A stretch of 64,000 bases of DNA, taken from NCBI GenBank assembly GCA_949281375.1, contig CASDLT010000045.1:62001-126000 (forward strand). The letters run 5' to 3'. Positions 1 to 8,737 of the stretch are shown here, piece after piece. A program made the position numbers and the translations under genes. Each line of letters opens with the position of its first letter. Positions within the stretch are counted from its first letter, which is position 1. The DNA is from an uncultured Nitrosomonas sp. (GTDB lineage: Bacteria; Pseudomonadota; Gammaproteobacteria; Burkholderiales; Nitrosomonadaceae). The notes below the pieces were generated by a model, which made no database searches, was not told the DNA's origin, and saw only the letters and a list, made by a program, of their open reading frames with translations.

Positions 1-2183
1 CTTACTGAAGATTGCACGACATCGACACCGCCGGTGGTACTACTTTCCACTACCTTATCCAGTAAATTATCGATCACATAGGTATCGTCGCCGTTTCCAC
101 CGGTCAATAGATCAGCCCCCATGCCTCCATCCAGCAGATCGGCACCCGCATTACCGTTTAAAATATCATTGCCTTCCAATCCGAATAAGGAATCATCACC
201 TACTGTACCGACTAAGGTATTGACTCCGCTATCGCCATTCAAAATTTGTCCCTTGAATGTTGTGGCCTTGATTGAATAGGTTCCAGTTGCAGTTGAATAG
301 TCCCATGCAGCCAGATAATAAGTACCTGTTGTAGGAGCTGTATAGATGATTTGTGAATCGGTAGTGCTGGAATTGGCATTATCATTGAAGGCTACACCCG
401 ACAAACTCGGATTGAAGAGCTCGAGATATGGATTCAAATCACCGCCTACTTTATTGAGATTGAACACATACGTTGTACCGGCTACTAAACTTACCTTAAA
501 CAAATCGCCGTCATACATTTTCTCGATAGTACCTGATAATTCCGCTCCATTGACGGTGAGCACTCCATTGGTGTTGGTCGCCAACGGGTAATCATCTTCA
601 CTGGACAAGAAATCGTCATTCAAAATAGTGCCATTTGCTGACTGAGTACCTAACATCAATCCTGCTGAAGGATTGGATAAAGTCACTGTAAATCCTTCAT
701 TCGATTCAAAGGTAGTATCACCCGACAGCAAAATCTGTAAAGTTTTGGACGTTTCTCCTGGTTGGAATGTCACAGTGCCTGACGTAGCCATGAAATCATC
801 GGCATTTGCCGCTGCCGAACCGAATCCTGAGATTACCCAGTCGATAGTTTGCGTCGTTGCAATAGCCGCGTTCAGACTGACAGTAAATGTATAAGCAGTT
901 GATCCACTATGGCCTTCTGCTAATGAAGCTGAAATGGTGTTGATTGAAACTGCAGGCAGAGAAGGAACCGGCGGAGTTCCCAATAATTCATTCAATGACT
1001 TGGTAACATCGGAAAAAACAAAATTTTCAAAATTTCGGATCGTATCTGAGCCAGTAAGGCTATTCACAAAAGTAAACTCTTGGTTCCCTCCGGAAGAAAA
1101 TGAATAACTCGACCAAGTTCCAGAAAAAACAATGTAATCCGTGCCATTGCCTCCATCCAGAATGTCATTTCCTGCTCCAGCGATCAGTGTATCGTCACCA
1201 TTGCCTCCGGAAATTAAATCGTTACCGGCGCCACCATCCAGCCTGTTGCTGAGTAGGTTGCCGGTAATCGTATCGGAACCGGAACCACCGGTCGCATTTT
1301 CAATATCACTGGTATAGGCAATTGCGATGTTATAGGTCATGTTATTCCCTGAGGAATAACTGCCAGGCATCAAATTTATGGTATTAGCCGTGGACCAACC
1401 CGATAGATTCAATGTATCAATACCATTGGAATCGTAAATGGTGATGATTGGGTTGAGATTGACTGAGAAGTCATAAATGACCGAGAGTTTGTCACTGATA
1501 TTGCTACCGAATCCATAAATTGAATCAGTGCTTCGAGTTGTCGTTTCAATTCCATAGATGGATTGAATGGCCATGATGTCATTGAGCATGGGCGTTTGGG
1601 GCGAATAGAGCTGACCATTCGTGCCCACCCAATCCGCCCATGCCACTGAACCTTCACCACTACTTTGGCCTGAACCCCAGTTCGGTCCGAAATAGGACAT
1701 TACAGAGTAGACGCCGCTATCCTGAAAACTCGATGGAGTCCACGAACCGGAGCCATTATAATTACCCATATGATCAAGCCCGAACGCATGCCCAATCTCA
1801 TGCACATACGAAAGAAAGGAATGTTTACCAACCTGTGGCGTCATCAAATCGGCATACGCACGATTGAACCACACGCTTCCAATCGTAGGAAAATAAGCAT
1901 GAGCGTAGCTTACCCCTGTTGTTGACGTTCCAAATTCGATGTTGGAGGATGTTGAGGTGGTACGTTGCAGATCTGGGAGAATCAGATCATCCCAGGTTTG
2001 AAGCGCCAATTCCGCATATGATTGCTGAAGCGCATTCAATGCCTGGAATCCGGAAGCTTCTTGCGAACCATACAGTCCACTGGTTGACATTGGAAAGGCA
2101 TAAGTTATGTTGCTATTGCTCCAATGATAACCCGAGTCAAGCTGATCGATAATCTGCTGTTGCGTCCATGACGATAGTGCCAT
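1..2183 (-). CDS. Serralysin-type RTX metalloprotease (M10), 3' end outside window
   Basis: Secreted zinc protease, open through the window edge (about 727 residues visible). It starts at ATG 2183 behind a strong AGGGAGGAG ribosome site. There is no signal peptide, as expected for type I secretion. The zinc motif HEIGHAFGLDH begins at His128 (HExxHxxGxxH), followed by a Met-turn SVMSYF, both diagnostic of M10 serralysins. After the catalytic domain come: a first RTX block (about residues 320-360, GGxGxDx repeats), a Calx-beta-like domain (about 410-520), a pre-peptidase C-terminal-like beta domain (about 530-630), and more RTX nonapeptides running off the window. Calcium would fold the RTX region after export. 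Its leader carries a c-di-GMP riboswitch, so expression is probably tied to the sessile/motile switch. The substrate is unknown; the secretion genes are not here. Confidence 0.9.
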   Translation of the reverse strand, partial: MALSSWTQQQIIDQLDSGYHWSNSNITYAFPMSTSGLYGSQEASGFQALNALQQSYAELALQTWDDLILPDLQRTTSTSSNIEFGTSTTGVSYAHAYFPTIGSVWFNRAYADLMTPQVGKHSFLSYVHEIGHAFGLDHMGNYNGSGSWTPSSFQDSGVYSVMSYFGPNWGSGQSSGEGSVAWADWVGTNGQLYSPQTPMLNDIMAIQSIYGIETTTRSTDSIYGFGSNISDKLSVIYDFSVNLNPIITIYDSNGIDTLNLSGWSTANTINLMPGSYSSGNNMTYNIAIAYTSDIENATGGSGSDTITGNLLSNRLDGGAGNDLISGGNGDDTLIAGAGNDILDGGNGTDYIVFSGTWSSYSFSSGGNQEFTFVNSLTGSDTIRNFENFVFSDVTKSLNELLGTPPVPSLPAVSINTISASLAEGHSGSTAYTFTVSLNAAIATTQTIDWVISGFGSAAANADDFMATSGTVTFQPGETSKTLQILLSGDTTFESNEGFTVTLSNPSAGLMLGTQSANGTILNDDFLSSEDDYPLATNTNGVLTVNGAELSGTIEKMYDGDLFKVSLVAGTTYVFNLNKVGGDLNPYLELFNPSLSGVAFNDNANSSTTDSQIIYTAPTTGTYYLAAWDYSTATGTYSIKATTFKGQILNGDSGVNTLVGTVGDDSLFGLEGNDILNGNAGADLLDGGMGADLLTGGNGDDTYVIDNLLDKVVESSTTGGVDVVQSSV

Positions 2184-2269
2184 TGCTCCTCCCTTTCTGA
2201 GTATAAAAATCAGCAAAGCGAGGGAATGCGAGAGAACCAATGGAAAATCAATAGGCTTGATTATCTGTT

Positions 2270-2362
2270 GGAACGATGCAACCCGGCCACCCTTCCGGAA
2301 ACTGTTGGTTAGGGCCCTCGGCTTTGCGTCCGGGAGTCTCCTCCCGTTTGCCTTTTAATCGA
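2270..2362 (-). promoter_or_regulatory. Class I cyclic-di-GMP riboswitch (GEMM-I) in the protease leader
   Basis: Read on the minus strand, this leader has the conserved GEMM-I elements in order. They are: GGCAAAC; a P2 hairpin CGGGAG-GAGA-CUCCCG closed by a GNRA tetraloop; the hallmark GGACGCAAAGCC; a GGGCCCUAACC strand; and a distal UCCGGAAGGGUGGCCGGGUUGC segment resembling the tetraloop-receptor and P1 3' side of Vc2-type riboswitches. It ends about 87 nt before the protease ATG. No strong intrinsic terminator is visible between aptamer and start codon; a weak AATCAA/TTGATT stem followed by TTTT lies just downstream. Control could therefore be translational, by masking the ribosome site. 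Whether c-di-GMP turns the gene on or off cannot be read from the sequence. Confidence 0.88.
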
Positions 2363-2693
2363 ATTACTTGTTGTTACTTGTTTTCAAACTTAATCCGATC
2401 GTTGCCACTCAATTGAATTTCACTGCAAGTTATAGCATGACTCAATGAGATTTCTTTCTATCGACGCTCCCGGCGATTTATTTTTTTAAGAACGCATCGA
2501 CAGATTTCAAACCCTTATCGACGTGAATCAATAAATCTTTAGAAAAGTTTTTAAAAAACTGCTGTGCGCCGTTCATTATTTTCTGAACTCAGGTTCAAAA
2601 TACTCATTTATTCATTCAAAATTCATTGCTGACCTGATTCCGCTTTTCCTCTTACTAAACATTTCTCTTTGATTTTTCAGCACTAGACGACTG
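2363..2693. other. Intergenic stretch between SPFH gene and riboswitch
   Basis: About 330 bases, AT-rich, with no convincing gene on either strand. It should hold the promoter for the protease transcript (minus strand), but no consensus boxes stand out. No clear intrinsic terminator follows the SPFH gene. Confidence 0.5.
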
Positions 2694-3605
2694 TCATTGC
2701 GTGGATTGGGCCATTTGAATGACCGGCTGCGCACCGTTTTCAGACAACAACACCGTCATCATATTATTCACTAGCACAGCGCGTTGATCAGAAGTCAATG
2801 ACACAATATTCTTTTCTTCAAGATTTTTTAATGCTCCTTCGACCATACCGACGGCCCCATCCACCAATTTTTGGCGTGCCATCACTACCGCTTCGGCTTG
2901 CTGACGGCGCAGCATCGCATTGGCAATTTCCGGTGCATAGGCAAGATGGGCAATTTTGGCTTCCTCGATGACGATACCTGCCACCTCGACATGTTGTTGT
3001 ATGGATTCACGCAACAATCCGGCAATGGCATCCAAATCGGTGCGCAAACTTTTTTTTCGTTCTTTAGTATCCATCACTTCAACAACATCATACGCATGAC
3101 TACTGGCAACTTGCCGTACTGCAGATTCGCTTTGAATTTGAAGATAATTCAATGTGCTTTCGACATCAAACACGGCCCTGGCGGTGTTGTGTACTCGCCA
3201 GGCAACCACAGCGGCAATTTCGATCGGGCTGCCGCGTTCATCGTTCACTTTAAGTACGGGTGTGTTCCAGTTGTTTATACGCAACGACACTCGCGTTCGG
3301 CTATAAAACGGGTTGACCCAAAAAAAACCGCTTTCGCACACGGTGCCCGCATATTTACCGAAAAAAACCATGACGGCTGCTTGGTTCGGTTCCAGTGTAA
3401 AAAAACCCTTGCAGCAAAATAACATCACCCCCAGAAGTACCCCTCCAGCTATCAATTTGACCGGACTGCCGGGGGTCGCTATTAAAACAATGGCGAATAC
3501 CAGCACTGGGAGCACAATCATTAAGAGCACCCACCCGTTGGCACCGGAAATAATGTGTTCAGTAGTGCCGATCGCGTTGCTACCTCTTGTTCGACTCACA
3601 TTCAT
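2694..3605 (-). CDS. SPFH/band-7 domain membrane protein
   Basis: Prohibitin/stomatin-like scaffold expected to oligomerise at the inner membrane. Two hydrophobic segments (about residues 26-45 and 50-70) are followed by the SPFH domain, which starts at TLEPNQAAVMVFFGKYAG and includes a FDVES-type core. A charged helical region (LRRQQAEAVVMARQKLVDGA, about 240-260) is typical of the family's coiled coil. The 303-residue length is normal. AAGGAG lies only one base from the annotated ATG, so the in-frame GTG at 3599 is better spaced and may be the true start. No NfeD-type or FtsH-type partner is adjacent. The specific role is unknown. Confidence 0.85.
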   Translation of the reverse strand: MNVSRTRGSNAIGTTEHIISGANGWVLLMIVLPVLVFAIVLIATPGSPVKLIAGGVLLGVMLFCCKGFFTLEPNQAAVMVFFGKYAGTVCESGFFWVNPFYSRTRVSLRINNWNTPVLKVNDERGSPIEIAAVVAWRVHNTARAVFDVESTLNYLQIQSESAVRQVASSHAYDVVEVMDTKERKKSLRTDLDAIAGLLRESIQQHVEVAGIVIEEAKIAHLAYAPEIANAMLRRQQAEAVVMARQKLVDGAVGMVEGALKNLEEKNIVSLTSDQRAVLVNNMMTVLLSENGAQPVIQMAQSTQ

Positions 3606-3958
3606 ACTCCTTCAGAAATAAAAAAACCGGAACCTGAGTTGCATTCTTAAATGACGATTTTGATCAGATATTTAATTCCTCAGAAATGTATTTACTCACC
3701 AAAATACTGTCAAATTGGAATAAACATTGAAAAAGAAGCTTTTTCTAACTTACAATATGTTCAAATCATTGTTATCTTCTCACTCTTAGAAGCGGCATCC
3801 AATTCTTTCCATCAGGAAAATTTCAACCATCAATTCTAACACCATTGATTATTAATCGTATTCATATGAGCAAAGCATCATTCAATACGTTAAAAAATTT
3901 AAACTTAAGCTCGTTGATACCTGCTTTCGTTTAAACCCATTCATTCGAGTACTAAATT
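3606..3958. other. Intergenic region between divergent genes
   Basis: AT-rich, about 350 bases between the divergent SPFH gene and the OmpA-domain gene, so it must hold both promoters. A 62-codon open frame (3651-3839) has no ribosome site and no recognisable composition, and is not called. I see no repeat or RNA structure. Confidence 0.5.
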
Positions 3959-4678
3959 ATGCGTTCCATCCTCATTGGACTTACTGTTTTATTTTCTACC
4001 CTAACCGCTGTGATTTTTTTTAAAGCTCTGCAGCTTCCGACTCAGGCATCCACTATCAATGTACCAATTACCGATATTCCCTTAGTTAAAGAATCGCCTG
4101 CCGGCACTTCATCACCCACTTACAAAGACAGCCAATCCCATCAAATTGTCGAACCGCCCGAAGCAGTTAATCAACCCGACTCGCCATCCGCAGACAAAAG
4201 CACGTCCGTCATACTCGAAACTGTGCCTGTACAACGCGAGGATAAAGTTGCCGCGCCGATAGAAAAACCCATCGAGAATACGCCTCCAGCAAAGCCCATA
4301 GAATATCATCCTCGCATATTGACGGTGTTTGACGGCAAAGCGTTTAGATCGGGTCAGGATGTCCTTCGTGAAGCAGCCTCTTCTAAAATCGAAAAACTCA
4401 TCAGTGAGATAGCAGTATTCCCAAACAGTCATATCCTGATTGAAGGGCATACCGACAGCATTCCAACCGGCCATCAACGTCGGAATAACTTGAATCTTTC
4501 CGTCCGCAGAGCAAATGCCATTGCTAAGATATTGATTGCTCGTGGAATTGCGTCCCATCGGATTTCCGTTGTCGGGCACGGCGACACACGCCCGATCGAC
4601 ACCAACCGAACAGAAGAAGGCAGAGCCAAAAACCGCAGAGTAGAAGTCAAGTTAATGCTAAAAGAAGGGGAAAATTAA
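3959..4678 (+). CDS. Membrane-anchored OmpA-family peptidoglycan-binding protein
   Basis: 239 residues: an N-terminal hydrophobic anchor (about 5-24), a Pro/Glu/Lys-rich periplasmic linker (about 30-115) and a C-terminal OmpA-like domain (about 125-235). The domain shows the family signature HILIEGHTDSIP, LSxxRAxAI and a closing GHGDTRP with NRRVEV. It should be fixed in the inner membrane with its C-terminus bound to peptidoglycan. The stop overlaps the next gene's start (TAATG), so it is translationally coupled to an ExeA-like ATPase. ExeA itself carries ATPase and peptidoglycan-binding parts, so this pair may split those functions. The start lacks a strong ribosome site. Confidence 0.8.
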   Translation: MRSILIGLTVLFSTLTAVIFFKALQLPTQASTINVPITDIPLVKESPAGTSSPTYKDSQSHQIVEPPEAVNQPDSPSADKSTSVILETVPVQREDKVAAPIEKPIENTPPAKPIEYHPRILTVFDGKAFRSGQDVLREAASSKIEKLISEIAVFPNSHILIEGHTDSIPTGHQRRNNLNLSVRRANAIAKILIARGIASHRISVVGHGDTRPIDTNRTEEGRAKNRRVEVKLMLKEGEN

Positions 4679-6000
4679 TGCATATGTATACCGAGCACTT
4701 TAACCTCAGCGCGCTTCCATTCGAAAACGTGCCTGATCCGCAATTTTTCTATAATCAGGGCGATCATGCGCGTATTCGCAAGCAGATTTCTGGCTCATTG
4801 CAAAGCGGTCGTGGACTCGTGGTTGTGACCGGTCCAATGGGATCAGGCAAAACGACGCTCAGCCAGATGATCAAAGCAGATTTTCCAGAATCCATTCAAT
4901 TGATCTGGATGGCCGAACCCCCGGTAAGCAGCAACGATCTGTATTTGTTTTTAGCGCAGGAACTCGGATTGGAGCCTTCATCCTCAGAAAAAACCTTTGT
5001 CATGCGGGATATTCGCAACGCTCTGCTAAAAATCAATGCCGAAGGAAAGAAATGCCTAGTCATCATCGATGAATCCCATCTGATGTCTGACGACACGATC
5101 AATGGCGTGCGCCTGCTGAATAATCTGGAAGAAGGATCCCTGAAACTCATTCAGTTATTGCTGCTGGGTCAAGAAGAACTAATGGAAAAAATCAACAAAC
5201 CTGCAATGGAGCCATTTCGGCAGCGGATCGCGGCACTCGAAACGCTGGGAAAAATGGATGCCGACGCCGTGCGCAGATATATCTCGCATCGGATTAAAGT
5301 TGCCGGCGGCACACCTGACCTGATCTCCAACACAGGCTGGGAAGCGATTTCGGTTGCATTTCATGTCGGAGGAACGCCGCGTACTATCAATTCGCTCTGT
5401 GATCGGGCTTTCAGCGTTGCTTATGAACGTGACAAACATATCATCGATGCGCATGATATTTATGAAGCTACACAACGATTAGGACTAAGGACGGATGTTT
5501 TTCACTACATTATTTCTCTAAAAAGCAAGGAGAGAAAGAGTCAGGAAATGCACACCGCCTCTGAACAGGAAACAATGTTCACTCCGCCGCCAGAAGCAGA
5601 ACCTCCAATTGAAAAAATGACCGCACCGGCTGAATCACCTCAATTTGACATACCATCCGCTGCAGAATCGATCCATGCAACTCCTCAGCCCAAAATCTCG
5701 ATACCCGCCAGAGAGCAAGAAGCCACCGTCACGCCGATCAGCCAAAAACTGAAACAACGGGTAAACAGTGTAGTGGATGGAATTCCAGATGATCCCCGCA
5801 TTCGAGTCAATGTTACTGAATCCTCATATGAAAATATCGCCCGAGTCATCAAGGAAAAATATCAACAAAGAAATTTGAAATTACCCCTGACATTTCTGGC
5901 GCTCTCGATGATGGCATTCGTCATCAGTTTATTTTATTTTTGTCATCGCACCGATTCGGTTGGTTTCATTGGCTGCATGATCGATTTATTCGGTTTTTAA
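4678..6000 (+). CDS. ExeA/GspA-like AAA+ ATPase with C-terminal membrane anchor
   Basis: 440 residues. The N-terminus (YxEHFNLSALPFENVPDP) is typical of ExeA-type AAA ATPases. Walker A is GPMGSGKTT (about residue 57), Walker B is CLVIIDESH (about 125), and an arginine-containing GGTPRTINSL sensor region lies near 230. A Pro/Glu-rich linker (about 290-370) leads to a single membrane helix near the C-terminus (LPLTFLALSMMAFVISLFYF). In Aeromonas ExeA works with ExeB in placing the type II secretin through peptidoglycan. Here the upstream overlapping gene supplies an OmpA peptidoglycan domain. No type II secretion genes are in the window, so the client is unknown. A second ATG at 4684 is an equally possible start. 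Confidence 0.8.
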   Translation: MHMYTEHFNLSALPFENVPDPQFFYNQGDHARIRKQISGSLQSGRGLVVVTGPMGSGKTTLSQMIKADFPESIQLIWMAEPPVSSNDLYLFLAQELGLEPSSSEKTFVMRDIRNALLKINAEGKKCLVIIDESHLMSDDTINGVRLLNNLEEGSLKLIQLLLLGQEELMEKINKPAMEPFRQRIAALETLGKMDADAVRRYISHRIKVAGGTPDLISNTGWEAISVAFHVGGTPRTINSLCDRAFSVAYERDKHIIDAHDIYEATQRLGLRTDVFHYIISLKSKERKSQEMHTASEQETMFTPPPEAEPPIEKMTAPAESPQFDIPSAAESIHATPQPKISIPAREQEATVTPISQKLKQRVNSVVDGIPDDPRIRVNVTESSYENIARVIKEKYQQRNLKLPLTFLALSMMAFVISLFYFCHRTDSVGFIGCMIDLFGF

Positions 6001-6041
6001 CCTGTCGCCGATTTATTGCCCATCATAAGGCTCACGTGGTT

Positions 6042-6278
6042 TCATTTCCTCGATGACGTAAAAAACAAGGCGTTTACCAAACGCTTGAATAGGGGAGACA
6101 GGATGAGCAAGACTGCGAAGCCGATGGGGAAAGCGATGCTCCATGAATAAAGCCATTCCTTGACAAATGCGCTGGAAAAACCCAGATTAATCGCCGTTAC
6201 CGTTGCCGATACACAGCCTGTCATCGTTGCCGACATGATCAAGCAATAAACGCAGTGCACCAAAAGTGTATGCTTCAT
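6042..6278 (-). CDS. DUF2798-like small membrane protein
   Basis: Small two-helix membrane protein. From the ATG at 6278 (78 residues) it reads as a first helix with the LIMSATMTG motif, then NLGFSSAFVKEWLYSWSIAF and a second helix ending ILSPLFKRLV. This is the DUF2798 pattern (Ms...t...N.Gf...F...Wl..w..afp.a). A longer version from GTG 6329 exists, but it adds a charged tail unusual for the family. Neither start has a good ribosome site. Function unknown. Confidence 0.65.
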   Translation of the reverse strand: MKHTLLVHCVYCLIMSATMTGCVSATVTAINLGFSSAFVKEWLYSWSIAFPIGFAVLLILSPLFKRLVNALFFTSSRK

Positions 6279-6624
6279 TTCAAAGCTATGTACAAATCTA
6301 AATTCGTGTTTGCCTGATCTGCTCACCACCGCAATATATACAGAAAAGAAGACATCCTGCTGGTGGATTGGTGTTCCACTTATGCTTCCTTACCTGCTCG
6401 CTGTCGCATTGCAGCCGCGATCAGCTTGGATTTCTGAAACCGCGAGTGCTTCAGACGATCTCTCAGTAGCTAATCAACAGAAATATAATCAACAGTTTCA
6501 GAATCTTATAAAAAAACTTGCTTGACAGTCACTGATCACATCAAGTCTACTATAGTCAGATATTCTAGTTTAATTTTTTAATTGATGGATCGTATTTCTT
6601 CCTGTCTGTTGCAAAGGGATCACT

Positions 6625-8532
6625 GTGGATTTCATGGCACTTAAAAGCTTTAGTTTTATCAGGATCCTGAGCTATCTGCTTTTTTCGGCGAGTTGGCTGG
6701 CTTTTGCCCATTTCTTTGGCAGCATGATTCCGAATCAACAGCTATGGTTTGCCTTGTTGATCACTTTTCTGTTCAGCTTACCTATTTACTTGACCGCACT
6801 CTATGCAGTGACTATTCAACGAATTTACATTTCAAGTCAATTCAAAGTCGTGGGCATATTGCATTGGCTGATAACCCGACGCACTCTTGCCTACGTTGGG
6901 TGGCTACTGTGGTCGATTGTTTTTGCATTTTTGTTGTTGTTTTATCTCGGTTCGGCTGACAAGCAGGAATGGATTCTCTTTTTTGGCATCATTCCAGTCT
7001 TCGCCTTCAGCCATGTCATTTTTCACCCGATGGCCAGCCGTGAATTCAAACCCTACATCGCCATGCATAAATCATTGGCCTGGTCACGCTGGCTGACATC
7101 TATGATCATGGCCCTGCTATTCATACTGACTTCTCATCATGCCGACAACACCCGGCAATATGCGAGCTTATCAGAAGCGGTTGCATCGGAAAGTCAGAAA
7201 ATGACCGGAGTCAGCAACAGTATTTTGATTCACGAGGTCAATCGATTACTCGGGTTTGTCGAAGGATTGAAGCGCTATGCACTGGAAAATTTGCACACAC
7301 TGAATGATGGGATTTATTTGGGTGCTCTTTTTCTCGGCAGTGTCGTGTTTTTCTACAATATTTCACTCGGGATTTCTAGTTTCATGATACCGATTTCAGA
7401 ATATCGCCGGATTTTTGCGCCGCTGCAGGATAGTGATCAGCCTCCTCCTGCCTCGCCCTGGTCCTGGGCGATCACTTCTGCATTAGCGACATTCTTCGTA
7501 TTTTTTGTGTATGTGCCGTCAACCGTCTACATGGATGCTTGGCTTCGCGCCAATCCGGAGACTATTGCGCACATTCAGCAATCTCAGAAAACGGTTGTTG
7601 AAACAGTGGAAATGATCGGCGACGAGTACTATAAACCCGGAACTACCGAACAGATCGAACAGGCCTATCTCGATAACATCCACCAATTGGAATCTTCTCT
7701 GGAAAATTTACGCCAGACGACATCATCCTCATTCCAGCATATGGCCGACAACGTGGATGGTTATCTCGACTGGTATTACAGTTTGCCTGGTGAATATGAA
7801 CGCATCGTAGCGCTGGCAACGGGCGCTTTAGAGAATTGGATGAGCGAAAAATTACAACACTATCTGATGAAAGGCAATGTCTTTGGACCAGTGCAGCAAT
7901 CGATCGATGAGGTGCTGCGCAGCAACCAGCAATTGCGGTCCCAGCATCTGCACAAGGTCGAACAAATTCTGACTGATAACCGCATTGTGCCAGCTGAAGA
8001 TACTCAGCTGAACATCACTCGACACGCCTCATTAAGTGCGCTTAAAGAACCGCCTGTTCATAGCGTTATCATCAATCTCGAACATCGCATGCTGATCTCG
8101 GGAGGTATCGGTACAGCCGGAGCCATTACCGGGGCGATCGCTGGCAAAATCACTGCAAAAGTTGCTGGCAAGGGCATCATCAAACTGGGTGCACAGGCTC
8201 TTATCAAAGTGACTGCCGGTAAAGCGGTGAGCGCATTGGGCGGCGCAGCAGCGGGTGCAGCCACGGGTATGGCGATCGGCTCCATCATTCCCGGAATCGG
8301 TACGACGATCGGTGCAGCCATTGGAGGAATTATTGGCGGAATCACCATCGGATTGACGGTGGAAAAGTTACTGTTGATGCTTGAAGAAGCTTTTTCGCGG
8401 GAAGAATTCAAACACCAAATTCTGCTGGCCATTGACGAAGAGCGTAGCGAATTTGAGAAATTATTAAATAATCCTCAGGTATCGGATACACTATCCGGCA
8501 CTATAACACTGGACGCGCCGGAAACGCCTTAA
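6625..8532 (+). CDS. Large membrane protein with C-terminal glycine-zipper region, unknown function
   Basis: 635 residues, not recognised. The GTG start at 6625 has AAGGGA about six bases upstream; an ATG at 6634 is also possible. It has about six hydrophobic helices in the first 310 residues (near 13-32, 42-62, 87-110, 115-135, 155-170, 235-255) plus one near 275-300. A helical, soluble-looking segment (about 310-480) follows. Then comes an extended small-residue hydrophobic stretch (about 490-595) packed with GxxxG/AxxxG repeats (GTAGAITGAIAG, GGAAAGAATGMAIGSIIPG, GAAIGGIIGGITIG), and finally a charged helical tail. Such glycine zippers occur in channel-forming and toxin proteins and in membrane-inserting adaptors. 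It stands alone, with an intergenic gap on each side. Function cannot be assigned. Confidence 0.75.
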   Translation: MDFMALKSFSFIRILSYLLFSASWLAFAHFFGSMIPNQQLWFALLITFLFSLPIYLTALYAVTIQRIYISSQFKVVGILHWLITRRTLAYVGWLLWSIVFAFLLLFYLGSADKQEWILFFGIIPVFAFSHVIFHPMASREFKPYIAMHKSLAWSRWLTSMIMALLFILTSHHADNTRQYASLSEAVASESQKMTGVSNSILIHEVNRLLGFVEGLKRYALENLHTLNDGIYLGALFLGSVVFFYNISLGISSFMIPISEYRRIFAPLQDSDQPPPASPWSWAITSALATFFVFFVYVPSTVYMDAWLRANPETIAHIQQSQKTVVETVEMIGDEYYKPGTTEQIEQAYLDNIHQLESSLENLRQTTSSSFQHMADNVDGYLDWYYSLPGEYERIVALATGALENWMSEKLQHYLMKGNVFGPVQQSIDEVLRSNQQLRSQHLHKVEQILTDNRIVPAEDTQLNITRHASLSALKEPPVHSVIINLEHRMLISGGIGTAGAITGAIAGKITAKVAGKGIIKLGAQALIKVTAGKAVSALGGAAAGAATGMAIGSIIPGIGTTIGAAIGGIIGGITIGLTVEKLLLMLEEAFSREEFKHQILLAIDEERSEFEKLLNNPQVSDTLSGTITLDAPETP

Positions 8533-8737
8533 GAGAAATCAGACACGCCAGGCTGGTCAGTAAATCGGTTTTAGCATGTCGTTGCTGCAAAACCTGGGCT
8601 ATAACTACAAGATCGCTGCATCGGCCGTTGCAGGAAGCGAGTCTGAATGAATCATCGTTGTATTTTTCACCCGACCGGAAGAGCAGTGCTTGGGTATTGA
8701 CTAAATCAGCACACAACAATAAAGAATTGGAATCATC

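Noticed and set aside
346..894. Plus-strand open frames of 70-80 codons at the window start
   Set aside because: They are antisense to the RTX protease, whose zinc motif, Met-turn and repeats are unmistakable on the minus strand.
3651..3839. 62-codon open frame
   Set aside because: No ribosome site, AT-rich random-looking product, lies in a divergent promoter region.
6310..6525. 71-codon frame between the DUF2798-like gene and the glycine-zipper gene
   Set aside because: No ribosome site or recognisable domain, and it overlaps the longer version of the minus-strand gene; too weak to call.
6522..6560. TTGACA followed by TATAGT as a sigma-70 promoter
   Set aside because: The spacer is 23 bases, too long for a normal promoter.
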